IMG/VR virus record: IMGVR_UViG_3300021141_001048
Span: 1-42,960 of that record
DNA from: a virus
Length of the DNA: 42,960 bases
Reading direction: 5' to 3' (one strand)
Shown here: positions 16,181 to 25,805 of the stretch, piece by piece
Layout of the letters: each line of letters starts with the position of its first letter
Numbering within the stretch: the stretch's first letter is position 1
The notes under the pieces: generated by a model
The model's input: only the letters and a program-made list of their open reading frames with translations
What the model was told of the DNA's origin: nothing
Database searches by the model: none
Made by a program: the position numbers and the translations under genes

Positions 16181-18439
16181 ATGTCAGATAGTCCGTATAA
16201 ACCAACACAACAATCAAATGTCAATCAAGGTAAAATTTTAGATAATATCTATGATCGATTACACACGTTAGAACAAGTCGTAAACAGTATAGGTTATGAT
16301 GCTAAAGCTTCTAAAAAAAGAAGATTTGCAAGCAAAAGACAAGGTGTGGTTTTACAAGGACTCACTAGAGCTTTATGTGTAGAAACAATTGACCCTTGGA
16401 AGATGAATCGTGTTAGATATTTTCATCCAATGCTACACAAGCCTGACTCTAAAGTTTTTAGTTTGCCTTTTGCAAGTCCAATTTCTGCCATGGGTGGATT
16501 TGATGATTCTGGTTTAAATTGGGTGCCACCAGCAGGAAGCACCCTGATGATCATGTACGAGATGGGCAATACGGATCGGGCATTTTATTTAGGCACATCT
16601 TGGCATAAAGATCGTGGTCCGAGCGGTCAACAATTAGATTCGATATTTCCGAGCCGAGAATATGATGCTGTCTCTAGAGGTCATAGAGGAGGCTATCTTG
16701 TAGGCCCTGATGACGAATCCCAAGTATATCCACCTTGGAATACTGAATCGTATAACAGTTATAATTTGGAATCAGTCACAGAATTTACCTCTGATCCCAA
16801 TGAACAAAAAAGAACTACATATCCCAACATTTATGGTTTTAAAACGCCAGAAAAGCATATGCTTAAGATGGTTGACGGTAATGCGAAATGCAATCGTCGT
16901 TGGAAAAGAGTTGAGATTTTATCAGGTTGTGGTAACTGGATGATTTTTAAAGATGATCATCTCCATTATGGTGGGCAATGGTCTCATCCTAAATGTTCTT
17001 CAAAAGCTACTTCTCAAGATATTGATATTTGTTCAAATCACGATTCAAGTCTGCCTTATTTCAGTGATTTTCATGGCACGCCAATTGAAGGGCCATCTAA
17101 TTGTGAGCCTAAGTGCGACGGAAAGCTTCCTAAGCAATGTTCAAGTATTTTAGGTGGTCATAGTTCAACACCTTGTGATCCCAAAACTAAGTTTTGTAAC
17201 TCTAATCAGGGCAATAACAAATTTTTTAAACATAAAAATGAATGTCGTCCTTATAAGGGGCCGGGAACACCTCAAAATAATTCTTGCGACTTACCACAAT
17301 CAGGAATTCAATTTTTATCTATAGCTGGCCATTCTTGGGTTATGGATGACTCTGTGGAAGAACCTAGAGGAAAGCCAATTTGGGAAAGAAGCACCGAAAA
17401 TTTTGATTTTGGATGTAATGATAAATTCTTAGGAAGAACTTATTGGAAGTCAGCAACAGGACATTCAATAATGATGTCTGATGTTGAAGAAGCAAGTAAT
17501 TTAAGAGGCGAACAAAATTACATAAGGTTAGAGACCGCTAATGGTAGCAGCATCGAATTAAATGATCATACCGTAGGCGATTCTGGCTGTACAGCTTGTC
17601 CTCCGAATTATGCTGGAGAAAAACGTGGCATACACATGCAAAGCACATCTAATCACGTCATTAAGATGATTGATCATATGAATTTGCAGTGTTCACCATG
17701 TAGAAAAGAAGGCGGAATACCAGAGGCAAATGCAACTAAGGCTTATATACAGATTCGTTCTGGATATGGTCTTGAAATGAAATTCAGTGATGACTTTAGT
17801 CAGAAGACTACGCAATCGCAGTGGATACAAATCACGCATCCACAATGTGCAAATCCTGACACTGATAGCAAATGTAACTCAAAGAAAGGATGTGGATATC
17901 GAGGCCCACACTTTTTAAGATTTCAAGGTGCCCCAGTTGGCTCTCCCGGCATCGTTTTTCTGCGTGCTGGTGGGCATGCAATTAGACAAACATACGACAA
18001 AGACATTGTTTTGGTTGGTGATAAAGAATGTAACCCATCAGACAAATTTACTTATGTTTCAAAACGTCACATTAGAGCAGTTGAAGATGTTGATTTCAGA
18101 TATTCTGGTCAGTTACATATTTTCTTTGCAGAAAAGCAAATTCTATTACTTGCAGGAAGAGATTGCCCTCCCCCACCGGGTAAAAAGTGTAAAGGGCCAT
18201 GCGTTTATAGTGTTATTGTAGCTCGATGTCCTGTCATTTGCCCACTAACAGGGATAACTCACTGGACAGAGAAGGCTATGAGCGAAAGAGTTTTTGCTTC
18301 AGCTTATCACCCATGTCAAGTTCCTTGTGGTGGAAATTGTGATGAATATGAAGCTCAAATGGCTGCTGCTCAAAACCCACCATGCAAAGAAGATGAAGAC
18401 GAATTTCGTTTAGATATAAGTCCTTATGCAGAAGGATAA
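16181..18439 (+). CDS. Baseplate central spike protein (gp5/gpV/VgrG-like) with Cys-rich insertion
   Basis: A 752-aa protein. After a coiled-coil-like N-terminus (residues 15-40) there is an OB-fold domain (about 55-145): VVLQGLTRALCV, RVRYFHP, LPFASPISAMGGFDDSGLNW, VPPAGSTLMIMYEMGN and AFYLGTSWHKDRGP. This is the typical 'RVRV..P......W.P...P.GG.D.G....P.VG..V.V.FE.GD...P' signature of spike proteins. Downstream beta-strand segments such as SIMMSDVEEASN and SIELNDHTVG resemble spike helix turns. Unusually, residues about 273-369 hold nine cysteines, and cysteines recur to the C-terminus (over 25 in total). That suggests metal or disulphide cross-links. A strong AGGTAGGAAA ribosome-binding site is present. 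It would form the membrane-puncturing tip. Confidence 0.87.
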   Translation: MSDSPYKPTQQSNVNQGKILDNIYDRLHTLEQVVNSIGYDAKASKKRRFASKRQGVVLQGLTRALCVETIDPWKMNRVRYFHPMLHKPDSKVFSLPFASPISAMGGFDDSGLNWVPPAGSTLMIMYEMGNTDRAFYLGTSWHKDRGPSGQQLDSIFPSREYDAVSRGHRGGYLVGPDDESQVYPPWNTESYNSYNLESVTEFTSDPNEQKRTTYPNIYGFKTPEKHMLKMVDGNAKCNRRWKRVEILSGCGNWMIFKDDHLHYGGQWSHPKCSSKATSQDIDICSNHDSSLPYFSDFHGTPIEGPSNCEPKCDGKLPKQCSSILGGHSSTPCDPKTKFCNSNQGNNKFFKHKNECRPYKGPGTPQNNSCDLPQSGIQFLSIAGHSWVMDDSVEEPRGKPIWERSTENFDFGCNDKFLGRTYWKSATGHSIMMSDVEEASNLRGEQNYIRLETANGSSIELNDHTVGDSGCTACPPNYAGEKRGIHMQSTSNHVIKMIDHMNLQCSPCRKEGGIPEANATKAYIQIRSGYGLEMKFSDDFSQKTTQSQWIQITHPQCANPDTDSKCNSKKGCGYRGPHFLRFQGAPVGSPGIVFLRAGGHAIRQTYDKDIVLVGDKECNPSDKFTYVSKRHIRAVEDVDFRYSGQLHIFFAEKQILLLAGRDCPPPPGKKCKGPCVYSVIVARCPVICPLTGITHWTEKAMSERVFASAYHPCQVPCGGNCDEYEAQMAAAQNPPCKEDEDEFRLDISPYAEG

Positions 18440-18481
18440 TTAAACACATAGATACATATCATTCAATTAAGTGAAGGCACA

Positions 18482-18901
18482 ATGTCAACTTCAAGATTTT
18501 TAGGACTTCAATATCCTTTAGAAAAAACACCAAGAGGCATCTTGGCTCAAAAAACCGGAGTAGATCAAATTAAAGCTGATCTACTTCAATTGTTATTAAC
18601 TAATCCGGGCGAAAGAGTTATGTTGCCAACTTTTGGAACTCCGCTTCGTGAGTTAATTTTTGAGCAAAATGATAGTTTTTTGGTCGATAAAGCCAGACAA
18701 GTGATTGCAGACGCTATTTTAACTTGGGAACCAAGAATAGTAGTGACTAATATTGAAGTTGCAAATTCGGTGCCACGATCTTCCTTGAATAAAAATGATA
18801 GCTTGGATGAATCGGAAAGTATTTTGTACATCAAGATCAAATTTGTTGATCCTGAAAACATTCAACAAGTTGAAGAATTGATATTGGAAAGACCTTTGTG
18901 A
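18482..18901 (+). CDS. Baseplate wedge protein gp25-like
   Basis: A 139-aa protein with the gp25/W family core: LGLQYPLEKTPRGILA (7-22), then LLLTNPGERVMLPTFGTPL (37-55) and ELIFEQND. The NPGER..LP.FG motif is the hallmark of gp25, which nucleates the core of the wedge around the hub and forms the sheath-initiation platform. Its length is normal for the family. AAGG precedes the ATG. It is followed 7 bases later by the gp6-like gene, the standard order in contractile-tail loci. Confidence 0.93.
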   Translation: MSTSRFLGLQYPLEKTPRGILAQKTGVDQIKADLLQLLLTNPGERVMLPTFGTPLRELIFEQNDSFLVDKARQVIADAILTWEPRIVVTNIEVANSVPRSSLNKNDSLDESESILYIKIKFVDPENIQQVEELILERPL

Positions 18902-18908
18902 GGAATAA

Positions 18909-20465
18909 ATGGCTACAGAAAATTGTCCTTTTGACGTAACGCCTTATGATCAATCAGGCTTGGTAAAAACGCCCAATTTGATTAATTTGAATTACACCAA
19001 CCAAGATTTTTGGTCATTAAAATCTAGGCTTGTTGATTTCATAAAAGAAAGATTTGGCGATTCATTCAATGATTTTGTAGAATCTGATTTGGCAATAATG
19101 CTTATTGAAAATTGGGCATTTATAGCAGACACTCTTAGTTTTAAAATGGACCAAATCGCCAATGAAATCTTCATTGATACAGTCAGCGAAATTGATAATG
19201 CCTTTCGATTGGCTATGCTAGTTGGATTTAAGCCTCAGCCACCTATTGGAGCAAAATCATTATGGTCAGCTACAATTAGCAATTCCTTAGATACAGATTT
19301 GATCATAAACACGCCTGTAAACATTCCAATCAGTACTGAATTTGGGCCTCGTTTTATCGAGTTATGGCCTTCAGATCAGTATAATCAACCCATTCTTGAT
19401 GAAAATATCGTAATCAGTGCTGGGTCATTTTTGACTACTGCCGTTGTTGGAATTGAGGGAAGATCTTTTGTTGAAAGAATTCAAGGAACTGGTTTGCCTA
19501 ACCAATTTTTACCTTTGTCTCAAGGCCCAGTCATATGGAATTCAGTACGTGTCACAGTAGATGGAAGTCAATGGACTCAAGTCGATTATTTTACTGATTC
19601 ACAGCCAAGAAAAGAATACAGAATTGAATATGATGCAAACTACAATGCATATGTCTTATTTGGAAATAATCGTGCTGGCATGATTCCTACTTCTAATTCA
19701 GACATTGCAATTGATTATAGGGTGGGCGGCGGTGTTGCAGGCAATATCGTAACTGGTAGTGTTGAGTTTCAGAGAAACTATATTGTTCAAGGCTTCAATA
19801 TTCGTATTCCAGTTACTTTTAGAAACTATACAAAAGGTGAATATGGATATTCAGGAGATACAATTGACGACATTAAACGCAAGTTACCACAATATTTAAG
19901 AACGCAAAATCGTGTTGTATCAGGGGATGATATAGAAATATTTGCTAGTCAATTTGCTACTGAATACAATGGACAAGTCGGAAAAGCAAAAGCAATATTA
20001 AGAAATTATGGCTGTGCTGCTAATGTGATTGATTTATATATTTTAGCAAGATTTTCAGACGATGGTCTTATTCCGCCAGATAATGGACTTAAAGTCATGT
20101 TGAAGGAAGCTTTTGAAGAAAGAAAAATGTTGACTGATTACATTTGCATAAAAGATGGAGTAATTGTAGATGTTGATTGTGCAGTCGATGTTGTTATGGA
20201 TAAGTTCTATAGAAAATTTGAAGAAGAAATTAGAGAACGTGTTAATCGAAAGATATCAGGTTTCTTTTTATTAAATAACTGGGATTATGGTAAAACACTT
20301 AAAAGTGTGGATTTAATTAAGTCTTTATCAGACATCGCAGAAATTCTAAGTGTCGAAGTGAACTTTCAGACAAACAGTGAAAATAACTCTGGAGAAGTAG
20401 TAACAACTCGTTATTACGAAATAATTAGACCAAGCATCATAACTATTAACTTTGTGTATGAATAA
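18909..20465 (+). CDS. Baseplate wedge protein gp6/gpJ-like
   Basis: A 518-aa protein. The N-terminal region has LNYTNQDFWSLKSRLVDFIKE and FVESDLAIMLIENWAFIADTL. The centre has IDYRVGGGVAGNIVTGSV. The C-terminal part has DDIKRKLPQYLRTQNRVVSGDD, and a later domain has VDCAVDVVMDKF. These are the features of T4 gp6 and P2 gpJ, which dimerise to form the inner ring of the baseplate. Gene order (gp25, gp6/J, gpI-like) agrees. GAGG precedes the start. Size falls between P2 gpJ (about 300 aa) and T4 gp6 (660 aa). Confidence 0.9.
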   Translation: MATENCPFDVTPYDQSGLVKTPNLINLNYTNQDFWSLKSRLVDFIKERFGDSFNDFVESDLAIMLIENWAFIADTLSFKMDQIANEIFIDTVSEIDNAFRLAMLVGFKPQPPIGAKSLWSATISNSLDTDLIINTPVNIPISTEFGPRFIELWPSDQYNQPILDENIVISAGSFLTTAVVGIEGRSFVERIQGTGLPNQFLPLSQGPVIWNSVRVTVDGSQWTQVDYFTDSQPRKEYRIEYDANYNAYVLFGNNRAGMIPTSNSDIAIDYRVGGGVAGNIVTGSVEFQRNYIVQGFNIRIPVTFRNYTKGEYGYSGDTIDDIKRKLPQYLRTQNRVVSGDDIEIFASQFATEYNGQVGKAKAILRNYGCAANVIDLYILARFSDDGLIPPDNGLKVMLKEAFEERKMLTDYICIKDGVIVDVDCAVDVVMDKFYRKFEEEIRERVNRKISGFFLLNNWDYGKTLKSVDLIKSLSDIAEILSVEVNFQTNSENNSGEVVTTRYYEIIRPSIITINFVYE

Positions 20466-20467
20466 AA

Positions 20468-23400
20468 ATGGCATTAAAAAGATTGAATGAAAACCCAAAA
20501 ATCACCGACACTATTTTGTTGGAAATTGAATGTCCAAATTTTGATGGTTGCTTTGATGCAAATCCATATAAGGTAGACAATGTAATCATTTACTACGTTG
20601 AAAGGGATTTTCTTGGAACAAATTACGGCGAATATGAAAGCAAAACTACACCAGATAATTTGATAAATAAACTTGAGTATTTGCAAGAACAAGTATGCAT
20701 AAATCCCAGTCCAGAAAACTTATTGAAGATTACCGAAATAAAAAATGAAATTGATTCATCATCAGTATTAAATGTAATTCAATACAAAGACCGTGTTGCA
20801 ATAAAAGTTATTGGTTCTGAGGGATATCCTGCTTGGATAGGAACTGACCTTGAAAATTCTCCTTTGACTTTGGTTGAAATTGACTCTGAGGGGAATAATC
20901 AATATGGTCGATATTCGTATGAATGGAATCCTAAAGGAAGCATACGAGAAGGTGATTATTTTATTTGTTGGAGTTGGACACCTTTAGCCGCAGGTGAAAA
21001 GCTTTCTGCACACTTGCATTTTAAAATAGAAGGCGATGGTAAGGCTGTTTTGGTTATTCCATCACATAATACAGCAGAAAACAAATATGAAACTCTGTTA
21101 GAACGCTATCTGCCAGAGATGTACAAATACACTTTGGCTGATTCAGATATAACTCCTGAAGTCACAGAAAAGTTCAATTTATCTGTGGCTAAAGGATTTA
21201 CACTTTTGGAAGATATGGCAAATCAAATTATTGATTTGTTTGATGCTAATGCTTTGCATGAGTCTCTATTGACTTACTTATCAAATAATTTTGCTATCAA
21301 ACTAAAGTCAAATGATCCAACCTTGTGGCGTAGACAGATTAAAGAAGCAATACCATTATTCAAGAAAAAAGGCACTTACTCCGGCCTTAAAGATGCATTC
21401 GCACAATCTGGCATGCTCCTGAATGCATTCACTCAATATTGGCAATTGGTCTCACCCTACACCTTTATTCAAACTTTTAAAGTTATTGATAGTCCAAGAT
21501 TTGAACTAGAAAAAACAACATTAATACAACCAATCGTTCCAGCTAATTTTGAATTGTCCTTAAAAAGATTTGATGAAGATTCATACACGGTTGTTAGCAT
21601 AGACAACATCACATTTGATGATACTGCTGAAGACGGAATTATCAGAATGATATGGATTGGAGATCAACTAAGTGCAGGAGGTGTTTCTCTGTATGAAGGT
21701 GATCGAATTAAAATCATGTATCAATTCAAAAACATTACTTCACCTGCTGAGCAAGCTTTGGAGAATTACATTCGTTTACTACCGTTACAAGATTTAAGAG
21801 ATGAAGATGAACAAGAATATCCTCCAAAAAATTGGAATGTCAAATTAATTGCTGAAGATGATCCTTTATTTGATTCTTTAATTCCAGTTAGACATCCTTT
21901 TGCTGACCCAATTCAGTTTGGATGGACAAGAACCGAATTTGCATATTCAGAAAACATATACAACGCCGAAGAATATAACGGCTCTACTCGACCTGCATTT
22001 GATCCTTGTAAAATTGATAAATCATTTATAGATCCGTGTGGTGCCTGTTTAAGTTCATCTTACAGTGTCGATATTGGAGTTGAAGAGCTTTCTAATGATC
22101 GCATGTTTGAAGCTCAAGAAATATTACGTGAGTATGTTCCATTTCACGCACGCATTCACACTCTAAATTTTACTGGCGAAGTAAATGAGTTTGTGCAATC
22201 GCCAGTGGAACAAGTCGATACTTTAATAACATTTGATTATGTACAAACAGTTATATCTGGAAATAGCAATCCATTTTTCTACAGAAATATGGAAGGAGCC
22301 CAAAGTAATTGGGTCATTACTCGTGAAGATTTAACGGATCAAGCAACTGTCTCATCAGAAAACATAGGCTTAGCATACAATGATTTTGTTATGTTTGTGT
22401 CTCCAGATAAAAACTTAGAAAGCCTAGGAGTAAATCAAGAAAGCCACATTTTAGAAATACATGGGCCTTCTGCAAACATTGGGACTTATCAAATTTATGA
22501 TGTTCAAAATAATTTAGCTAAAGTACTGTCAAATGTTGTTGAGCCTCTTGACCAAACAGCTTTTACTTTTTCATTGTCTAACATTCTTTACGGAAGCTCA
22601 AACTCATCAATTACACAAAAAGATCTAGTCAAATTAGACGATAGTATTAATTTTTCTGAATTAGGCATAAAGACTCTTTGGGATGTTGAAAATACACCAG
22701 ATTATGATGGTGGTACTTGGAAAATTTTAATCCCAGCATATTCGCTTACAGCTTATGACATTGTTGATATTGTAGATGGCAAATTGATACTAGATGGAGA
22801 TTCTAATTTGCCTATCAGTTCTACTTCTAGTGTAAACTATACCATTTATGATGATTTGAGCAATATAATTCAAGCTTCAACAACTGGCAATTTGCATGTT
22901 ACTAGACGTGCGTTAGTTAATTTTAATGATCCTTACATCATAAACATTAATGAATTTGTTAAAGTCGGAGATTATCTTTTATACAACGGCACTGAATTTC
23001 AAGTAAATGAGATTCAAGGAAATAACTTTTATATACTTAATTATGAAGATGGAGATGCCATTGGTGTTTCCGTAGAATCACGAAGACGATTGGTCGAAAG
23101 TGGTGTTGGCTATTTTGGCTACAGGGGCTTACATTTAGTCACCGCTACTGACCATGAATCAGGTCTTGGAATGGTAAACGGCAACAACCCACCTTCTGAG
23201 GATTTTGTGACAGATGACAGTAACTTCTACCAGAACTATTTGTTTGTGATTGGTGATGAATACTATAAGATTGCATCAATAAACGGTACTGATGTAATAT
23301 TAGAAGGCAGAGAACAAGATTGGATGACTTTAGTGGCTGGCGGAACATCTGTGGAATACTCAATCATTCATCTACCTAAGAAGGAAGTGAATGTAGGGTT

Positions 23401-23599
23401 TACTGTTTTTGATCAACTTGATCACAGTGGACATGCTCCAGTGATTAGGGAAATTTACAGTGACATAGACAACAATACTGCAATTGTAGCTTTATCAGCA
23501 CCCAAAAGCAGTGGTGTGCAAGAGAACGTCAATCAAGAAGAAGGCATTTCATTCATCATTGAGACAAGAGATGGAGAGACATTCGAGGGTGATTTATGA
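20468..23599 (+). CDS. Baseplate wedge protein with gpI-like domain (gp7 position)
   Basis: A 1043-aa protein. Residues about 210-320 form a P2 gpI-type domain (phage tail protein I family): LERYLPEMYKYTLADSD, then LLEDMANQIIDLFDA, and WRRQIKEAIPLFKKKGTYSG followed by LKDAFAQSG. In contractile tails this partner of gp6/gpJ extends the wedge and carries the fibres. The N-terminal 200 residues and the long beta-rich C-terminal 600 residues look phage-specific. The C-terminal part shows repeated YXXXXI/V strand patterns and could be fibre-network or receptor-contact domains. It starts two bases after the previous stop without a clear ribosome-binding site, implying coupling. Its end overlaps the next start (ATGA). 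Confidence 0.83.
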   Translation: MALKRLNENPKITDTILLEIECPNFDGCFDANPYKVDNVIIYYVERDFLGTNYGEYESKTTPDNLINKLEYLQEQVCINPSPENLLKITEIKNEIDSSSVLNVIQYKDRVAIKVIGSEGYPAWIGTDLENSPLTLVEIDSEGNNQYGRYSYEWNPKGSIREGDYFICWSWTPLAAGEKLSAHLHFKIEGDGKAVLVIPSHNTAENKYETLLERYLPEMYKYTLADSDITPEVTEKFNLSVAKGFTLLEDMANQIIDLFDANALHESLLTYLSNNFAIKLKSNDPTLWRRQIKEAIPLFKKKGTYSGLKDAFAQSGMLLNAFTQYWQLVSPYTFIQTFKVIDSPRFELEKTTLIQPIVPANFELSLKRFDEDSYTVVSIDNITFDDTAEDGIIRMIWIGDQLSAGGVSLYEGDRIKIMYQFKNITSPAEQALENYIRLLPLQDLRDEDEQEYPPKNWNVKLIAEDDPLFDSLIPVRHPFADPIQFGWTRTEFAYSENIYNAEEYNGSTRPAFDPCKIDKSFIDPCGACLSSSYSVDIGVEELSNDRMFEAQEILREYVPFHARIHTLNFTGEVNEFVQSPVEQVDTLITFDYVQTVISGNSNPFFYRNMEGAQSNWVITREDLTDQATVSSENIGLAYNDFVMFVSPDKNLESLGVNQESHILEIHGPSANIGTYQIYDVQNNLAKVLSNVVEPLDQTAFTFSLSNILYGSSNSSITQKDLVKLDDSINFSELGIKTLWDVENTPDYDGGTWKILIPAYSLTAYDIVDIVDGKLILDGDSNLPISSTSSVNYTIYDDLSNIIQASTTGNLHVTRRALVNFNDPYIININEFVKVGDYLLYNGTEFQVNEIQGNNFYILNYEDGDAIGVSVESRRRLVESGVGYFGYRGLHLVTATDHESGLGMVNGNNPPSEDFVTDDSNFYQNYLFVIGDEYYKIASINGTDVILEGREQDWMTLVAGGTSVEYSIIHLPKKEVNVGFTVFDQLDHSGHAPVIREIYSDIDNNTAIVALSAPKSSGVQENVNQEEGISFIIETRDGETFEGDL

Positions 23600-24069
23600 T
23601 AATTGAAAATATTCAAACAAAAGGCGATGTTGAAATGATTCTGTCATATAAAGATGGCAGAGAAGAAATTTTTGACATGCGTAATACCATTCTTTTGCAA
23701 GGTCGTCGTGCTTTAGCAAAATGTCTATCCAATCAAATTGGAGACAAATACCAATTCTACATAACACGAATGATTTTTGGGGATGGAGGCACTCAAAGCG
23801 GTGTCAAAAAATTTGTTAATGCTGGAAGGCAAGGTTTGTTCGGGGTAACAAGATTGTCCAAACCAGCTTTGTCAAATTTAGATAATTCTGTTCCAGCACA
23901 AGTAATTTTTACATCTGTAATAAAATTTGATGAAGCAGTAGGCGTTACTTTAAACGAAATGGCTTTACAAATGGCGAATGGGGACTTGTATAGCATGATC
24001 ACTTTTCCAGATTTAAATAAAACTGAAGATATGCAAATCACTTTTAATTGGCGTCTCAATTTCATCTAA
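23596..24069 (+). CDS. Baseplate/tail-fibre connector-like protein, 157 aa
   Basis: A beta-rich protein with VGVTLNEMALQMANGDLYSMI-type segments, then FPDLNKTEDMQITFNWRL at the C-terminus. This pattern ('inE.aL...nG.ly....f..i.Kt....l.i.W...f') recurs in small phage baseplate proteins that sit at fibre attachment points, often annotated as hypothetical tail proteins. The N-terminal NTILLQGRRALAKCL also fits. It overlaps the preceding gene by four bases (ATGA) with a GAGGGTG ribosome-binding site, so it is translationally coupled to the gpI-like wedge protein. That link suggests it caps or extends this protein. Confidence 0.65.
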   Translation: MIIENIQTKGDVEMILSYKDGREEIFDMRNTILLQGRRALAKCLSNQIGDKYQFYITRMIFGDGGTQSGVKKFVNAGRQGLFGVTRLSKPALSNLDNSVPAQVIFTSVIKFDEAVGVTLNEMALQMANGDLYSMITFPDLNKTEDMQITFNWRLNFI

Positions 24070-24085
24070 TTTTGAGCATAGAAAA

Positions 24086-24093
24086 GATAAATA
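24086..24093 (+). promoter_or_regulatory. Possible T4-like late promoter element (GATAAATA)
   Basis: In the 48-base gap before the next gene, GATAAATA matches the T4-type late promoter core TATAAATA at seven of eight positions. It lies 24 bases upstream of the ATG, with AGAGGT between them. A second 7/8 match (CATAAATA) occurs at 34825. Chance occurrence in AT-rich DNA is a serious alternative. Confidence 0.25.
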
Positions 24094-24117
24094 AAGTAAT
24101 TACACAGAGGTATTGAG

Positions 24118-24897
24118 ATGCCACGCATTGAACTAATTCCAGAAGTCTTATATGGCCCATTAGATCCCATCCATTGGGAAGTGGATAATTTGCCGCTTAA
24201 AGCCATTTTAAGAAGGCAAAACTTAATTAATTTGGCATTAGATAATGTAATTGAGCAAATGCGAGATGCTATTGGCACTCAAGGGTCAATTGCAAACCGT
24301 TTAAATCAATCATTAAATCCAAACGGTAGTTTAAAAAGTGATGCAATTGATGAATCAGAACACAGTATTGAAAGTCATACTGATACAGATTTTTATGTTA
24401 GAATGACTCGGGAAGAGTCTGAAAAACTTTCTACAATTGCTGAAGAAGCCACTAATATAAAATTTCAAATTTATACTGACGAAGCTAATTTTTTTGATTT
24501 CGAAGAAGGTATTTTATCAATACAACCATCTTCTACAGTGACTGCTAGTTTTGAATCGCCAAATATTCTTAAGTTCAATATGGCGTTTCCCACAGAAGCT
24601 GCTCACCAGCACCACTATGGATTAGAACCCATACATGCCAACCTAGTGACCCCAGATTACATTAATTACACAACAACTTCCACTGCAACTCCATTTATTG
24701 AAAATTCACTGAGAGTTTTTATAAATGGAATGAGAATTTACTCTGATATTGAAGTCTATGTGCCCGGTGCATTAGTTGATGATGCTTGGACATTACTATC
24801 ATTTACTGCTGATGCAGAAAACGGTTCTTTTGAATTGTCTTCTGCTTTGGCTTCAGAAGATGTGATACGAATAGACTTTGACACAGCGTTATTCTAA
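24118..24897 (+). CDS. Tail fibre / short fibre-like protein, 259 aa
   Basis: The N-terminus (IPEVLYGPLDPIHWEVDNLP, then LKAILRRQNLINLALDNVIEQM) has the form of fibre-attachment segments in large phages. Residues 79-105 (IDESEHSIESHTDTDFYVRM) and a following helix come next. The C-terminal beta domain (about 145-259) includes HQHHYGLEPIH (163-173) and ENSLRVFINGMRIYSD. The His-rich HQHH cluster could coordinate a metal, as HxH motifs do in the T4 long-tail-fibre tip and short fibre; this is an analogy only. AGAGGT precedes the ATG. It is the last gene of the colinear baseplate block and probably the distal adhesin or its base. Confidence 0.65.
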   Translation: MPRIELIPEVLYGPLDPIHWEVDNLPLKAILRRQNLINLALDNVIEQMRDAIGTQGSIANRLNQSLNPNGSLKSDAIDESEHSIESHTDTDFYVRMTREESEKLSTIAEEATNIKFQIYTDEANFFDFEEGILSIQPSSTVTASFESPNILKFNMAFPTEAAHQHHYGLEPIHANLVTPDYINYTTTSTATPFIENSLRVFINGMRIYSDIEVYVPGALVDDAWTLLSFTADAENGSFELSSALASEDVIRIDFDTALF

Positions 24898-24912
24898 TAA
24901 AGGCTTAAACAG

Positions 24913-25446
24913 ATGGATGTAGGCTTTTTGATTTTAGGCCCAGATAGAAATATCGCAGGGCTTATCAACACTCTTAGTTCAATAAAAAATCAAACTCTAA
25001 AAGAGAAATCTATTTTCGTTGTAGGCGACGATGCAAATGCTGACGACATGAAAGAGTTTTCTAACTACTGCCCTTCATTTAAGGGCAGCAAAACAATCAC
25101 AAGCTTAATCAACACTGGCATGGAATTTATAAAAAGTGAATGGGCTTGTATGGTTTTTGCCGGGTCTCGCATTCCTTATGATATAGAAAAAAAGTGGAAC
25201 TCTTTTTGCAAATCTGAAGTCGATGTACTTTACCCTTTAGTTGAAAAAAAATATAATTTTGCTGAAGGTACATTCAACGGTGTCCTAATTAATAAACGAT
25301 TCTTTGAAAAAGTAGGAAAATTTCCAACTGACACAGTGCCTAGTTTCGGCTTGAATGATTTTGAGTTTGCAAAGTTAATTTGGGCAAATAACGCAGTCAA
25401 TCACGGCGTTATTTTCAAGGGTATTTTAGGCATGCGTGTAATCTGA
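24913..25446 (+). CDS. Glycosyltransferase family 2-like (GT-A) protein
   Basis: A 177-aa protein with a GT2-like layout: VGFLILGPDRNIAGLINTLS plus SIKNQT (nucleotide-binding strand and helix), INTGMEFIKSEWACMVFAGS (helix, then the strand where the DxD normally lies), and FNGVLINKRFFEKVGKFP followed by GLNDFEFAKLIW (acceptor side and ED-like motif). A typical DxD is absent at the expected place (it reads F-A-G-S), so it may be inactive, use a different metal-site arrangement, or have a non-catalytic role. At 177 aa it is short for the family. It lies between the baseplate genes and the PKD fibre genes. AAAGG precedes the start. Confidence 0.6.
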   Translation: MDVGFLILGPDRNIAGLINTLSSIKNQTLKEKSIFVVGDDANADDMKEFSNYCPSFKGSKTITSLINTGMEFIKSEWACMVFAGSRIPYDIEKKWNSFCKSEVDVLYPLVEKKYNFAEGTFNGVLINKRFFEKVGKFPTDTVPSFGLNDFEFAKLIWANNAVNHGVIFKGILGMRVI

Positions 25447-25454
25447 GAAAAAGC

Positions 25455-25805
25455 ATGAATTTAATCATTTTTGACAAACATGACTGGCTCAAGCGTATTG
25501 CAGGTCCATATGAATTAACAAAACTTTCAATTCAAGATATGATGTTTACAAATAGAAAAATGATGTATGCAACTATCAATTCAAGTTCATTTCATGATTT
25601 AGAAAATATGGATTTTTATGGGAAATACAATTTTAGAATCTCTGGTTACCATTGTTTATACTTAACAAAGGCAATCATATCATCCTTGCATCTCATGGAT
25701 GAATTGAATGGAACATACACATATGAGATAGGGTTGCTATGTGATGAATTGAAAATTGTTGGTAATTTGAACAACAAAGTTCATTGGAAGCAATTAGGAT
25801 TTTGA
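25455..25805 (+). CDS. Hypothetical protein, 116 aa
   Basis: A small protein with no family I recognise. It has alternating hydrophobic strands and helices (MNLIIFDKHDWLKRIAGPYE, later YHCLYLTKAIISSLHLMDEL) and an aromatic-rich middle. It follows the GT2-like gene by 8 bases and is probably cotranscribed. Its final 25 bases overlap, tail to tail, the end of the deoxyribosyltransferase-like gene on the other strand. No terminator hairpin is evident at this convergent junction. It might be an accessory of the GT-like protein. Confidence 0.55.
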   Translation: MNLIIFDKHDWLKRIAGPYELTKLSIQDMMFTNRKMMYATINSSSFHDLENMDFYGKYNFRISGYHCLYLTKAIISSLHLMDELNGTYTYEIGLLCDELKIVGNLNNKVHWKQLGF

